6,494 nucleotides of DNA from an uncultured Clostridia bacterium (GCA_945931735.1 CAMEPN010000107.1:1-6494); one strand, 5' to 3'. Numbered from the stretch's first letter, positions 1-6,464 are shown. Notes: a model not told the origin generated them from the letters alone. Made by a program: numbers and translations.

Positions 1-41
1 GGCGTGCCGCCTTTGTCAATTCCGCTCCGCAAAACTTTGAT

Positions 42-71
42 GCCCGACATCCGTGTCGGGCTTTTGGTTTT
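42..71 (+). terminator. Rho-independent terminator-like hairpin, plus-strand orientation
   Basis: A perfect 8-bp GC-rich stem (42-49 with 54-61) has a TCCG tetraloop and is followed on the plus strand by an interrupted T tract, CTTTTGGTTTT. Read on the minus strand the stem is followed by CATCAAAGTTTTG, a much poorer T tract, so the hairpin faces a gene entering from the left edge of the window, not upp. It could still act weakly in both directions and end the rpiB-upp transcript. The same bases form the P1 arm of the larger predicted fold at 20-142, so terminator and structured-element readings compete. Confidence 0.5.
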
Positions 72-75
72 GCAT

Positions 76-92
76 CGCACCATCGTGGTGCG
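76..92. repeat. Perfect 7-bp inverted repeat (second hairpin)
   Basis: CGCACCA (76-82) and TGGTGCG (86-92) are exact reverse complements around a TCG loop. Neither strand has a T tract after it, so it is not a terminator by itself. It is the P2 arm of the predicted four-way fold at 20-142. Confidence 0.6.
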
Positions 93-142
93 CTCGCCGA
101 CACTTCATCTTTTTCACAGATGATTTGCTCGGCGGGGCGGAA

Positions 143-196
143 ACTGCTTTATTGGTAATGCACTAAAATGCCGCCCGATAAGTTATGAAATTAAGC
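143..196. other. AT-richer spacer downstream of upp, nothing recognised
   Basis: Together with 1-142 this makes a 196-nt gene-free stretch. I see no coding potential, promoter or clear terminator for upp in these 54 bases. The nearest strong hairpins are those at 42-136. Confidence 0.5.
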
Positions 197-829
197 TCAC
201 TTTGTGCCGAAAAGCCTGTCGCCGCCGTCGCCGATACCCGGAATGATATACAGCTCGTCGTTCAGACCGCCGTCGATCGCGCCGCAGATAATCTCAACGT
301 CGGGGTGGGCGTCGTGGAGCGCCTTTATTCCCTCGAGGCAGGTCAGCACGCACATGAACTTGATGTTCGCAGCGCCCGCATTCTTTACGATATCGACCGT
401 CTTGACCGCGGAAACGCCCGTCGCGAGCATGAGATCCATTATGATGACCTCGCGGTTCTTGATATCGGAGGGAAGCTTACAGTAATATTCCGCCGCAGAG
501 TTGCTGTTCGCCTTGTCGCGGTAAATACCGACATGACCTACCTTTGCCGCAGGGACAAGCGCCAGCGCACCGTCGACCATGCCAAGACCCGCTCTCATAA
601 TGGGAACGAACGCGACCTTTCTGCCGCTGATTATCTTAGAATCGGCAAGCGCAAGGGGCGTTTCGATCTTGACTTCCTTAAGGGGCAGATCGCGCGTCGC
701 CTCGTAGCAGATGAACATGGATATCTCGTTCACAAGCTCTCTGAACTCCTTTGAGCCTGTGTTCTTGTCGCGCAGCAGGGATATTTTGTGCTGCACCAGC
801 GGGTGATCGCATACATGAACGTTTTCCAT
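197..829 (-). CDS. upp: Uracil phosphoribosyltransferase
   Basis: Salvages uracil in the cytoplasm: uracil + PRPP gives UMP + pyrophosphate. The 210-residue length is normal for bacterial Upp. Family marks are the N-terminal [10 protein letters not shown] (8-17), the TGSKEFREL segment (24-32), RAGLGM (79-84), the PRPP-binding loop at 132-140 and the C-terminal uracil-site segment [17 protein letters not shown] (194-210). The PRPP loop reads DLMLATGVS where the family consensus is DPMLATGGS; both substitutions are clear in the DNA. The ATG start is supported by GGAGGG at 838-843, 8 nt upstream and inside the end of rpiB. rpiB ends one base before the start, so the two are co-transcribed and probably translationally coupled. 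RpiB feeds ribose-5-phosphate towards PRPP, the co-substrate here. The product is certain as a family; normal activity is assumed. Confidence 0.96.
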   Translation of the reverse strand: MENVHVCDHPLVQHKISLLRDKNTGSKEFRELVNEISMFICYEATRDLPLKEVKIETPLALADSKIISGRKVAFVPIMRAGLGMVDGALALVPAAKVGHVGIYRDKANSNSAAEYYCKLPSDIKNREVIIMDLMLATGVSAVKTVDIVKNAGAANIKFMCVLTCLEGIKALHDAHPDVEIICGAIDGGLNDELYIIPGIGDGGDRLFGTK

Positions 830-830
830 A

Positions 831-1265
831 TTATTTGCCCTCCAAATTCATTATCTTATCAACGCGGCGCGCGTGCCTTCCTCCCTCGAACTCCGTCGAA
901 AGGAACACGTCCGTTATCTCGCAGGCAAGCCCCGCGCCGATAACGCGCCCGCCCATGCACAGCACGTTTGCGTCGTTATGCAGTCTGGTATATTTTGCGG
1001 AATACCAGTCGCCGCAGAGCGCCGCGCGTATTCCCTTTATCTTGTTGGCAGACATCGAAATGCCGACGCCCGTGCCGCAGATGAGTATAGCCTTGTCCGC
1101 CCTGCCCGACGTAACCTCCGCGCAGGTCTTTTCGGCGATATCGGGATAATCCACGCTCTCGCCGTTGCAGCCGCAGTCGTTGTATTCAACGCCTGTTTCT
1201 TCGAGATGCTTTATTATCTCACATTTAAGGGCATAGCCCGCATGATCCGAACCGATCGCTATCAT
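831..1265 (-). CDS. rpiB: Ribose-5-phosphate isomerase B
   Basis: Interconverts ribulose-5-phosphate and ribose-5-phosphate in the non-oxidative pentose phosphate pathway; belongs to the RpiB/LacAB family. At 144 residues it has the usual length. Visible marks are the N-terminal GSDHAG (5-10), DYP (39-41), the active-site loop ICGTGVGIS (62-70) with the expected catalytic Cys63 and Thr65, the RLHNDANVL motif (94-102) with the expected acid/base His96, and EGGRHARRV (127-135) with phosphate-binding arginines. The ATG start has AGAGG 7 nt upstream. It is the first gene after a strong promoter in the gap behind tsaB and lies one base from upp. LacA/LacB-type or allose-phosphate isomerases are related, but the full RpiB active-site set and housekeeping neighbours make RpiB the better call. 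Confidence 0.95.
   Translation of the reverse strand: MIAIGSDHAGYALKCEIIKHLEETGVEYNDCGCNGESVDYPDIAEKTCAEVTSGRADKAILICGTGVGISMSANKIKGIRAALCGDWYSAKYTRLHNDANVLCMGGRVIGAGLACEITDVFLSTEFEGGRHARRVDKIMNLEGK
838..843 (-). promoter_or_regulatory. Ribosome binding site of upp
   Basis: GGAGGG on the minus strand lies 8 nt before the upp ATG and overlaps the last sense codons of rpiB. This fixes the upp start and ties its translation to rpiB. Confidence 0.8.
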
Positions 1266-1272
1266 ATTTTAT

Positions 1273-1277
1273 CCTCT
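1273..1277 (-). promoter_or_regulatory. Ribosome binding site of rpiB
   Basis: AGAGG on the minus strand, 7 nt before the ATG, at the end of a roughly 40-nt predicted leader. Confidence 0.7.
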
Positions 1278-1309
1278 TTCAAAGAAAATTTATCTGTCGA
1301 TATGAATTT

Positions 1310-1338
1310 ATTATACGACATTTGCGCCGTAAGGTCAA
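1310..1338 (-). promoter_or_regulatory. Sigma-A type promoter for rpiB-upp
   Basis: On the minus strand the -35 box TTGACC (1333-1338) is separated by exactly 17 bp from a perfect -10 box TATAAT (1310-1315). Transcription should begin near 1303, leaving about 40 nt before the rpiB ATG. It is the only near-consensus promoter I found in any of the gaps. It makes rpiB-upp a separately expressed unit even if transcripts from the upstream genes also read through. Confidence 0.88.
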
Positions 1339-1362
1339 GGGGAATTTTCAATTTATTTCCCC
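1339..1362. repeat. 6-bp inverted repeat abutting the -35 box and spanning the tsaB stop
   Basis: GGGGAA (1339-1344) and TTCCCC (1357-1362) are reverse complements around a 12-nt AT-rich loop that contains the tsaB stop codon. On the minus strand no T tract follows, so it is a poor terminator. Its position directly upstream of the -35 box would suit an operator, but a 6-bp repeat can occur by chance. Confidence 0.3.
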
Positions 1363-2033
1363 TGCTCCTTTGCAAGCCGCTCGCGCTCCGCCTGCGGAAG
1401 CCTTAAATAGCTCGGCATAAGCGCCGCCGCAATTACGGGAGCCTTTCCCGATGCCGCCGCGCACACTCCCGCGCCGCGCTGATACCTAAGCGGATACGGG
1501 GCAAGCTCATACTTCTGTTCGGTGAACCTGTGCATAAGCTCCGCGCCGTCGCCCGCGAAAATTATCCTGCCGCTCATTGTCTTAAGCTCCTCGGAAAGCT
1601 GCTCGGCGCGTATCGCGCGGTCGTCGCACATACGGGTCACATTCCCGTTTTCTATACAGAAGAACGCGTTGTACACCTGACTGCACCGCGCGTCCATGCA
1701 GGCGCAGACAATGCAGTCCGTGCCGACAAGGTTGTACGCGATAGCCTCGAGCGTCGAAACGGGAATACAGGGCTTCCCCGCTCCCATTGCCATGCCCTTC
1801 ACGCAGGCGACGCCTATCCGTAAGCCCGTGAACGAGCCGGGGCCTGTCGTCGCCGCAACAGCGTCAATGTCCCCTAAAGTCACGCCCGCGTTTTTAAGCA
1901 TACCCTCCACCATCGGCAGCAGCGTCTGCGAGTGGGTGTGCTTTGTGTTGAGGAATTCCTCCGCGACTATCTTCTCCCCGTCGCAGAGCGCACAGCCTGC
2001 CGTTATCGCAGAGCTGTCTATCCCTAAAATCAT
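1353..2033 (-). CDS. tsaB: tRNA threonylcarbamoyladenosine (t6A) biosynthesis protein TsaB
   Basis: Non-catalytic partner of TsaD in the complex that transfers threonylcarbamoyl to A37 of ANN-decoding tRNAs; an ASKHA-fold protein. With the chosen start it has 226 residues, normal for TsaB. Marks are MILGIDSS (1-8), the THSQTLLP segment (33-40), GPGSFTGLRIG (64-74) and the C-terminal MPSYLRLPQAER (206-217). I chose ATG at 2033 because family members begin with this M-I-L-x-I-D strand and because a long Shine-Dalgarno-like stretch lies just upstream. A TTG at 2069 overlapping the tsaE stop would add 12 residues that match nothing in the family. tsaE precedes it, as is common. The frequent followers rimI and tsaD are absent here, so TsaD and TsaC must be encoded elsewhere. 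Confidence 0.93.
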   Translation of the reverse strand: MILGIDSSAITAGCALCDGEKIVAEEFLNTKHTHSQTLLPMVEGMLKNAGVTLGDIDAVAATTGPGSFTGLRIGVACVKGMAMGAGKPCIPVSTLEAIAYNLVGTDCIVCACMDARCSQVYNAFFCIENGNVTRMCDDRAIRAEQLSEELKTMSGRIIFAGDGAELMHRFTEQKYELAPYPLRYQRGAGVCAAASGKAPVIAAALMPSYLRLPQAERERLAKEQGK

Positions 2034-2035
2034 TC

Positions 2036-2051
2036 GGATCACTTCTTTTCT
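2036..2051 (-). promoter_or_regulatory. Extended Shine-Dalgarno-like sequence of tsaB
   Basis: The minus strand reads AGAAAAGAAGTGATCC, which matches 14 of 16 bases of the perfect complement of the usual bacterial 16S rRNA 3' tail (AGAAAGGAGGTGATCC). The core is weakened (AGAAG instead of GGAGG), but pairing extends on both sides. The core lies 8 nt from the ATG at 2033, which supports that start over the upstream TTG. Confidence 0.55.
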
Positions 2052-2065
2052 GTAAGACAAGCTGT

Positions 2066-2500
2066 TCAATCCCCGAAAACCCCGCCTTTTACGGTTATTT
2101 TCCTGCCGTTTTCGGAAAGCTTGTCGATTATTATTTCAATGACCCCGCCAAGCTCCTCGGCAAGCCCGGGGACGTTTTCGCTCCATTCCGCCGCGATAAT
2201 GCCGCCGCGGTCAAGGTAGTCAAAAAATCCGATGGCGTAAAGGTCGTCGTAGCCGTCTATGCGGTACAGGTCGAAATGGAATATCGGGATATCGCCGTCA
2301 TACTCGTTGACAAGCGCGAAGGTCGGGCTGGACACGCTGTCCTCCACCCCGAAATACCGCGCAATGCCGCGCGTGAACGCAGTCTTTCCCGCGCCCATCT
2401 CGCCCTTATAGAGGATTATGTCCCCCGCCTTCAGCCGCGAAGCGACTTCGCCCGCCGCGGCGAGGGTTTCCTCCTCGCTGCCCGTGATAAACTCTTTCAT
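2066..2500 (-). CDS. tsaE: t6A biosynthesis ATPase TsaE
   Basis: P-loop ATPase that binds TsaB-TsaD and is needed for turnover of t6A synthesis. The 144-residue length fits the family. Visible in order: Walker A loop GEMGAGKT (33-40), the switch-like SVSSPTFALVNEY (55-67), HFDLYR (75-80), and EWSEN (105-109) in the family's Walker B-like region. The ATG overlaps the fhs stop by one base (TGATG), and no ribosome binding site is visible before it. Translation therefore probably depends on ribosomes finishing fhs. tsaB follows 32 nt downstream, so the two t6A subunits are made together. Family assignment is very secure. Confidence 0.95.
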   Translation of the reverse strand: MKEFITGSEEETLAAAGEVASRLKAGDIILYKGEMGAGKTAFTRGIARYFGVEDSVSSPTFALVNEYDGDIPIFHFDLYRIDGYDDLYAIGFFDYLDRGGIIAAEWSENVPGLAEELGGVIEIIIDKLSENGRKITVKGGVFGD

Positions 2501-4170
2501 CAGAAAAGACCCGTGATAACGCCGTTTTCGTCGACGTCGATATTGTCAGCCGCAGGAACCTTGGGAAGTCCCGGCATGGTCATGATATCGCCTGTGTATA
2601 CGACAACAAAGCCTGCGCCGTTGCTTACGCGGACATCGCTTACGGTTATGTTGAAGCCCTCCGGCTTGCCGAGCTTGGTCGGGTCGTCGGTGAGGGAATA
2701 CTGCGTCTTTGCAACGCAGACGGGAACCTTGTCCAGTCCGAGCGCTTCGATCTCCTTGAGCGCCTTTTCTGCCTTAGGCGTGAACACTGCGCCGTCCGCG
2801 CGGTATATCTCCTTTGCGATGATGTTCACCTTTTCCTTTACGGAAAGCTCGGTGTCGTACAGCGGGTGGAAATTGCTCTTTACGTTGTCGATAGTGTCGA
2901 CAACTGCGTTCGCAAGCTCAATTGCGCCCTCGCCGCCCTTCATGAATACGTCGGAGAACGCAACGCGGACGTTTCTTTCCTCGCAGTATTCGCGTACAAC
3001 GGATATCTCCGCGTCGGTGTCGGTGCCGAAATGATTTATCGCAACGACAACGGGAACGCCGAACTTCTTCATGTTCTCGATATGAACGCCGAGGTTCACG
3101 ATACCCTTTTTCAGCGCGTCAACATTCTCGGCGGTAAGCTCCGCCTTAGGCACGCCGCCGTTGTATTTCAGCGCACGGATAGTCGCGACGATAACTACGC
3201 AGTCGGGGTTAAGCCCCGCATAGCGGCACTTGATGTCGAAGAACTTCTCAGCGCCGAGGTCGGAGCCGAATCCTGCCTCGGTGATGGTGTAATCCGCAAG
3301 CTTCATCGCAAGCTTTGTCGCTCTTACGGAGTTGCAGCCGTGCGCGATGTTCGCAAACGGACCGCCGTGGATTATCGCGGGGTTATTCTCGAGGGTCTGA
3401 ACGAGGTTCGGATTTATCGCGTCCTTGAGCAGGGCGGTCATTGCGCCGACTGCCTTGAGGTCAGCCGCATAAACGGGCTTGTTGTCGTAGGTGTACGCAA
3501 CGAGTATCCTGCCGAGCCTGTTCTTGAGGTCGGTGAGGTCGGTCGCAAGGCAGAGTATCGCCATTATCTCGCTCGCAACGGTTATCTGGAAATGATCCTC
3601 GCGCGGAACGCCGTTCACCTTTCCGCCCATGCCGACAACGCAGTTTCTGAGCGCGCGGTCGTTCATGTCAAGGCAGCGCTTGAACAGAATGCGGCGTACG
3701 TCGATGTTGAGCGCGTTGCCCTGCTGAATATGGTTGTCGAGCATTGCGCACAGGAGGTTGTTCGCGGCGGTTATGGCGTGCATATCGCCCGTGAAATGAA
3801 GGTTTATATCCTCCATAGGAACTACCTGAGCGTATCCGCCGCCCGCAGCGCCGCCCTTAACGCCGAAAACAGGCCCGAGCGACGGCTCGCGCAGCGCAAG
3901 GCAGGCTTTCTTTCCGATTTTATTCATTCCCTCGCAAAGACCTACCGAGGTGGTGGTCTTGCCCTCGCCCGCGGGCGTGGGGTTTATCGCGGTGACAAGG
4001 ATAAGCTTTCCGTCGGGATTATCCTTAACTCTGTTGAAGAGCTTCTGGGAGAGCTTCGCCTTGTAATGTCCGTAAGGCTCCGTTTCGTCCGGGCTTATCC
4101 CGAGCTTCGCGGCGATGTCGCCTATCTCGAGCATTTTTGCCTGCTGTGCTATTTCAATATCTGTCAGCAT
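2500..4170 (-). CDS. fhs: Formate--tetrahydrofolate ligase
   Basis: Makes 10-formyl-tetrahydrofolate from formate, ATP and tetrahydrofolate in the cytoplasm, supplying purine synthesis and, in acetogens, the methyl branch of the Wood-Ljungdahl pathway. At 556 residues it is full length for the monofunctional bacterial enzyme. It shows the N-terminal LTDIEIAQ start, the P-loop [10 protein letters not shown] (65-74) with Lys71, [20 protein letters not shown] (94-113) followed by [13 protein letters not shown] (121-133), and the conserved C-terminal run [16 protein letters not shown] with a TGLF end. The start is set by AGGAGG 8 nt upstream. The gap to the topoisomerase gene is only 50 nt with no clear terminator or promoter, so read-through is likely. 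No other Wood-Ljungdahl or folate gene lies here, so a simple formate-assimilation role is as likely as acetogenesis. Confidence 0.97.
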   Translation of the reverse strand: MLTDIEIAQQAKMLEIGDIAAKLGISPDETEPYGHYKAKLSQKLFNRVKDNPDGKLILVTAINPTPAGEGKTTTSVGLCEGMNKIGKKACLALREPSLGPVFGVKGGAAGGGYAQVVPMEDINLHFTGDMHAITAANNLLCAMLDNHIQQGNALNIDVRRILFKRCLDMNDRALRNCVVGMGGKVNGVPREDHFQITVASEIMAILCLATDLTDLKNRLGRILVAYTYDNKPVYAADLKAVGAMTALLKDAINPNLVQTLENNPAIIHGGPFANIAHGCNSVRATKLAMKLADYTITEAGFGSDLGAEKFFDIKCRYAGLNPDCVVIVATIRALKYNGGVPKAELTAENVDALKKGIVNLGVHIENMKKFGVPVVVAINHFGTDTDAEISVVREYCEERNVRVAFSDVFMKGGEGAIELANAVVDTIDNVKSNFHPLYDTELSVKEKVNIIAKEIYRADGAVFTPKAEKALKEIEALGLDKVPVCVAKTQYSLTDDPTKLGKPEGFNITVSDVRVSNGAGFVVVYTGDIMTMPGLPKVPAADNIDVDENGVITGLF

Positions 4171-4178
4171 TGTTTTTT

Positions 4179-4184
4179 CCTCCT
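4179..4184 (-). promoter_or_regulatory. Ribosome binding site of fhs
   Basis: A consensus AGGAGG on the minus strand lies 8 nt (A-rich) before the fhs ATG. It is the strongest ribosome binding site in the window, consistent with abundant Fhs. Confidence 0.88.
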
Positions 4185-4220
4185 AATGTTTTGCACGATA
4201 TATTTACCCTTTCGGGAATA

Positions 4221-6449
4221 TCAGATGAGCTTTAACTGGTCGATGTCGATGTCCGACGCTGTGCCGCCCGAGGGGACGGACTTTATGCGGAACTGCTCGG
4301 GGTCTTTTATATCCGCCGTATCCGCGGGATAAACCGACAAGAGCTGCGCGCCCTTCGTAAGGCGCATTACCTGAACGCCCTGCGTGTCGCGGGTCGACTT
4401 TGCGAGAACGAGCGCCGTGTTGAAAAGCAGCACCCTGCCCGCGTCCGATTTGAGCACGAAATCAGCCTCGCCGTCCACAACGAACATTGCGACCGTTTCG
4501 GACAGGTCGGAATACGCATTTGCAAGCTTCTTGCGCTTGGTCTTGGTTTCGTATGAGCTGAGCGGTATCTTGGCGCATTTTCCATTCCGGAAGAATATCA
4601 CCAGCGTTTCGCGGTACTTCTCGGTCACTGCCATGAAAACGGGCAGCTCGCCGTCCTCCATGCCGAGCTTCGCGGGAATAAAGTCGCCCATAACGCTCGC
4701 CTTTGTTTCCGCGAAATCGGCGCAGCGCGACTTGTAGCACTGGAACTTGTTCGTAAAGAACAGCAGCTCCGACGCGCCCGAAACCTCTGCGGAATACAGT
4801 ATCTCGTCGTTTTCCTTGAGCTTCTGCTCGCCGCTCATGCGGAGCGATTTCGGGGTTATCTTCTTGAAATAGCCCTCGCGCGTGAAGAAAATGTTGACGG
4901 GGGTGCTGTCTGCAGCTTCCTCCTCGGGTTCGGCGGTTTCCTGCACATCGTAAAGGAACATTGTCCTGCGCGGCTGGGAATACTTCGAGATTATCTCCTC
5001 AAGCTCGGAAATGATGATATCGCCGATCTTCCTGTCGTCCGCGAGAATATCCTCCATTTCCTTGATCTCCTTTGCAAGGTCATCGGTTTCCTGCGTTCTT
5101 TTGAGGATATATTCGCGGTTGATATGGCGCAGCTTTATCTCCGCGACATATTCCGCCTGCTGCTCGTCTATTCCGAAGCCTATCATGAGGTTCGGAACGA
5201 CCTCCGTTTCCTCCTCCGTTTCGCGGATAAGCTTTATGGCGTAGTCGATGTCGAGCAGTATCTTTTTAAGTCCGAGCAGCAGATGCAGCTTTTCCTTTTT
5301 CTTTTGCAGGTCGAAATACACGCGGCGCTTTACGCACTGCCTGCGGAACGCTGTCCATTCGCTGATTATCTCGTAAACGCCCATGACCTTCGGCGTTCCC
5401 GCGATAAGCACGTTGAAGTTGCAGTTGAAGTTGTCCTGAAGCGGGGTCAGCCTGAACAGCTTCTGCATGACCGCGTCCGCGTCGTAGCCCTTTTTAAGGT
5501 CGAACGCCAGCCGCAGACCGGAAAGGTCTGTTTCGTCGCGGACATCGGATATCTCCTTTATCTTCCCGTCCTTTACCAGCTCAACTACCTTGTCGATGAT
5601 AGCCTCGACGGTAGTCGTCGGGGGTATCTGAGTGACCTCGATACAGCGCGCGTCCTTGTCGAAGCTGTATACCGAGCGCACCTTTACTGCGCCGACGCCC
5701 GTGCGGTATATCCTGTCCATTTCCTTTTCGTCATAGAGGATATACCCGCCGCCGGGGAAATCGGGGCCTTTTAAGGTGGAGAGCGCGTTATGCTCGGGAT
5801 TTTTCATCAGCGCGATAGTGGTTTCGCACACCTCCGCAAGGTTGAACGAGCAGATATTGCTCGCCATTGATACAGCAAGTCCGAAGTTGGAATTTACCAA
5901 TACGGCAGGAAATCTCACGGGAAAAAGCGACGGCTCGAGCATGGTGTTGTCGTAGTTCGGCACCATGTCCACCGCGTCCTTGTCTATCTCCGCGAAAAGC
6001 TCGCCGCTTATGCTCTCGAGCTTCGCCTCGGTGTATCGCGAAGCGGCGTATGCCATGTCGCGGGAATATGCCTTTCCGAAGTTGCCCTTGCTGTCGACAT
6101 ACGGGTGGAGGAGCGCTTCGTTGCCCCTCGCAAGGCGCACCATTGTTTCATAAATAGCCGCGTCGCCGTGCGGGTTGAGCCGCATGGTCTGACCGACGAT
6201 ATTGGCGGATTTTGTCCTTGCTCCCGTGAGCAGCCCCATTTTATACATAGTATAGAGCAGCTTTCTGTGCGACGGCTTGAAGCCGTCTATCTCGGGCAGC
6301 GCGCGCGACACGATAACGCTCATCGCGTAGGGCATATAGTTCTCCTCAAGGGTAGTTACTATGTCAGTTTCGACGACCTTGCCCGAGCCTTCTATATAAG
6401 CCTCGCCGCTCTTTTTCTCGGCGGGCTTTTTCGTTGCTTTTTTCTTCAA
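4221..6449 (-). CDS. parC: Type IIA DNA topoisomerase subunit A, ParC/GyrA-like (divergent)
   Basis: Breakage-reunion subunit of a type II topoisomerase; with a B-subunit ATPase it passes one duplex through another. At 742 residues it is nearer ParC (about 750) than most GyrA (800-880). Order: Lys-rich tail (1-14), YMPYAMSVIVSRALP (38-52), winged-helix region with NPHGDAAIYE (92-101), catalytic Arg138-Tyr139 in SRYTEAKL, tower with FPAVLVN (179-185), helical region (about 380-495) ending RRT, acidic linker (503-514) and a beta-pinwheel-like C-terminal domain from about 518. No GyrA-box is visible, so ParC-type decatenation is more likely than gyrase supercoiling. Unusual residues: Ala97 replaces the quinolone-contact Ser, and the tower has GLAVSMASNICSFN where GIAVGMATNIPPHN is usual. 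TTG start: ACGGAG lies 9 nt upstream and an in-frame stop leaves no earlier start. A second gyrA paralogue is the alternative. Confidence 0.88.
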   Translation of the reverse strand: MKKKATKKPAEKKSGEAYIEGSGKVVETDIVTTLEENYMPYAMSVIVSRALPEIDGFKPSHRKLLYTMYKMGLLTGARTKSANIVGQTMRLNPHGDAAIYETMVRLARGNEALLHPYVDSKGNFGKAYSRDMAYAASRYTEAKLESISGELFAEIDKDAVDMVPNYDNTMLEPSLFPVRFPAVLVNSNFGLAVSMASNICSFNLAEVCETTIALMKNPEHNALSTLKGPDFPGGGYILYDEKEMDRIYRTGVGAVKVRSVYSFDKDARCIEVTQIPPTTTVEAIIDKVVELVKDGKIKEISDVRDETDLSGLRLAFDLKKGYDADAVMQKLFRLTPLQDNFNCNFNVLIAGTPKVMGVYEIISEWTAFRRQCVKRRVYFDLQKKKEKLHLLLGLKKILLDIDYAIKLIRETEEETEVVPNLMIGFGIDEQQAEYVAEIKLRHINREYILKRTQETDDLAKEIKEMEDILADDRKIGDIIISELEEIISKYSQPRRTMFLYDVQETAEPEEEAADSTPVNIFFTREGYFKKITPKSLRMSGEQKLKENDEILYSAEVSGASELLFFTNKFQCYKSRCADFAETKASVMGDFIPAKLGMEDGELPVFMAVTEKYRETLVIFFRNGKCAKIPLSSYETKTKRKKLANAYSDLSETVAMFVVDGEADFVLKSDAGRVLLFNTALVLAKSTRDTQGVQVMRLTKGAQLLSVYPADTADIKDPEQFRIKSVPSGGTASDIDIDQLKLI

Positions 6450-6458
6450 ATCACTTAA

Positions 6459-6464
6459 CTCCGT
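6459..6464 (-). promoter_or_regulatory. Ribosome binding site of the topoisomerase A gene
   Basis: ACGGAG on the minus strand, 9 nt before the TTG start at 6449. An in-frame TAA at 6465-6467 directly upstream excludes an earlier start, so TTG is the only reasonable choice before Met39. Confidence 0.65.

Larger units (their letters stand above)
20..142 (+). other. Structured intergenic element: predicted four-way junction, candidate ncRNA or folded repeat
   Basis: Hand-folding gives a closing helix P0 (20-27 with 135-142, 8 bp including one U-G) and three arms. P1 pairs 29-36 with 66-73, then 42-49 with 54-61, and ends in a UCCG tetraloop. P2 pairs 76-82 with 86-92 around a 3-nt loop. P3 pairs 95-100 with 129-134, then 105-110 with 118-123, around a 7-nt loop. 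Junction strands are only 0-2 nt. The U-G pairs (26-136, 36-66) would become A-C mismatches on the minus strand, and UCCG belongs to the stable UNCG class, so plus-strand RNA fits better. P0 can also extend (28-30 with 132-134) at the expense of P3. I do not recognise a known RNA family. A dispersed palindromic repeat, or the 3' UTR of upp read from the other strand, are alternatives. Confidence 0.45.

Noticed and set aside
1..40. C-terminal end of a plus-strand gene stopping at 38-40
   Set aside because: Only 12 codons are visible, they match nothing I recognise, and no support lies inside the window beyond the downstream hairpin.
20..142. Integron attC site or tRNA-like element
   Set aside because: No RYYYAAC/GTTRRRY core boxes and no tRNA T-loop, anticodon or acceptor signals are present despite the cloverleaf-like outline.
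185..754. Open plus-strand frame of 189 codons opposite upp
   Set aside because: Fully antisense to a complete, motif-bearing upp; low-complexity Arg/Asp/Val-rich translation with no family features.
1269..1290. Small palindrome TCTTTGAAAGA in the rpiB leader next to the ribosome binding site
   Set aside because: A 5-bp AT-rich stem around a single base cannot form a stable hairpin; probably chance.
2034..2069. Longer TsaB starting at TTG 2069, overlapping the tsaE stop
   Set aside because: The added 12 residues are outside the conserved family start, and the SD-like sequence is correctly spaced for ATG 2033 instead.
4171..4220. Possible terminator, promoter or folate riboswitch between the topoisomerase gene and fhs
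   Set aside because: Only a 3-bp CCC-GAAA-GGG stem is visible, with no T tract. No -35/-10 pair has acceptable spacing, and 50 nt is too short for a known folate riboswitch.
4236..4253. Short tandem repeat of GACATC near the 3' end of the topoisomerase gene
   Set aside because: It simply encodes Asp-Ile-Asp-Ile-Asp within the frame, with fewer than three copies; no sign of a functional repeat.
2866..4332. Long open plus-strand frame (488 codons) opposite fhs and the end of the topoisomerase gene
   Set aside because: It lies antisense to the unmistakable fhs gene, has no recognisable domain, and crosses the fhs start and intergenic gap. It follows from the codon usage of the real gene.
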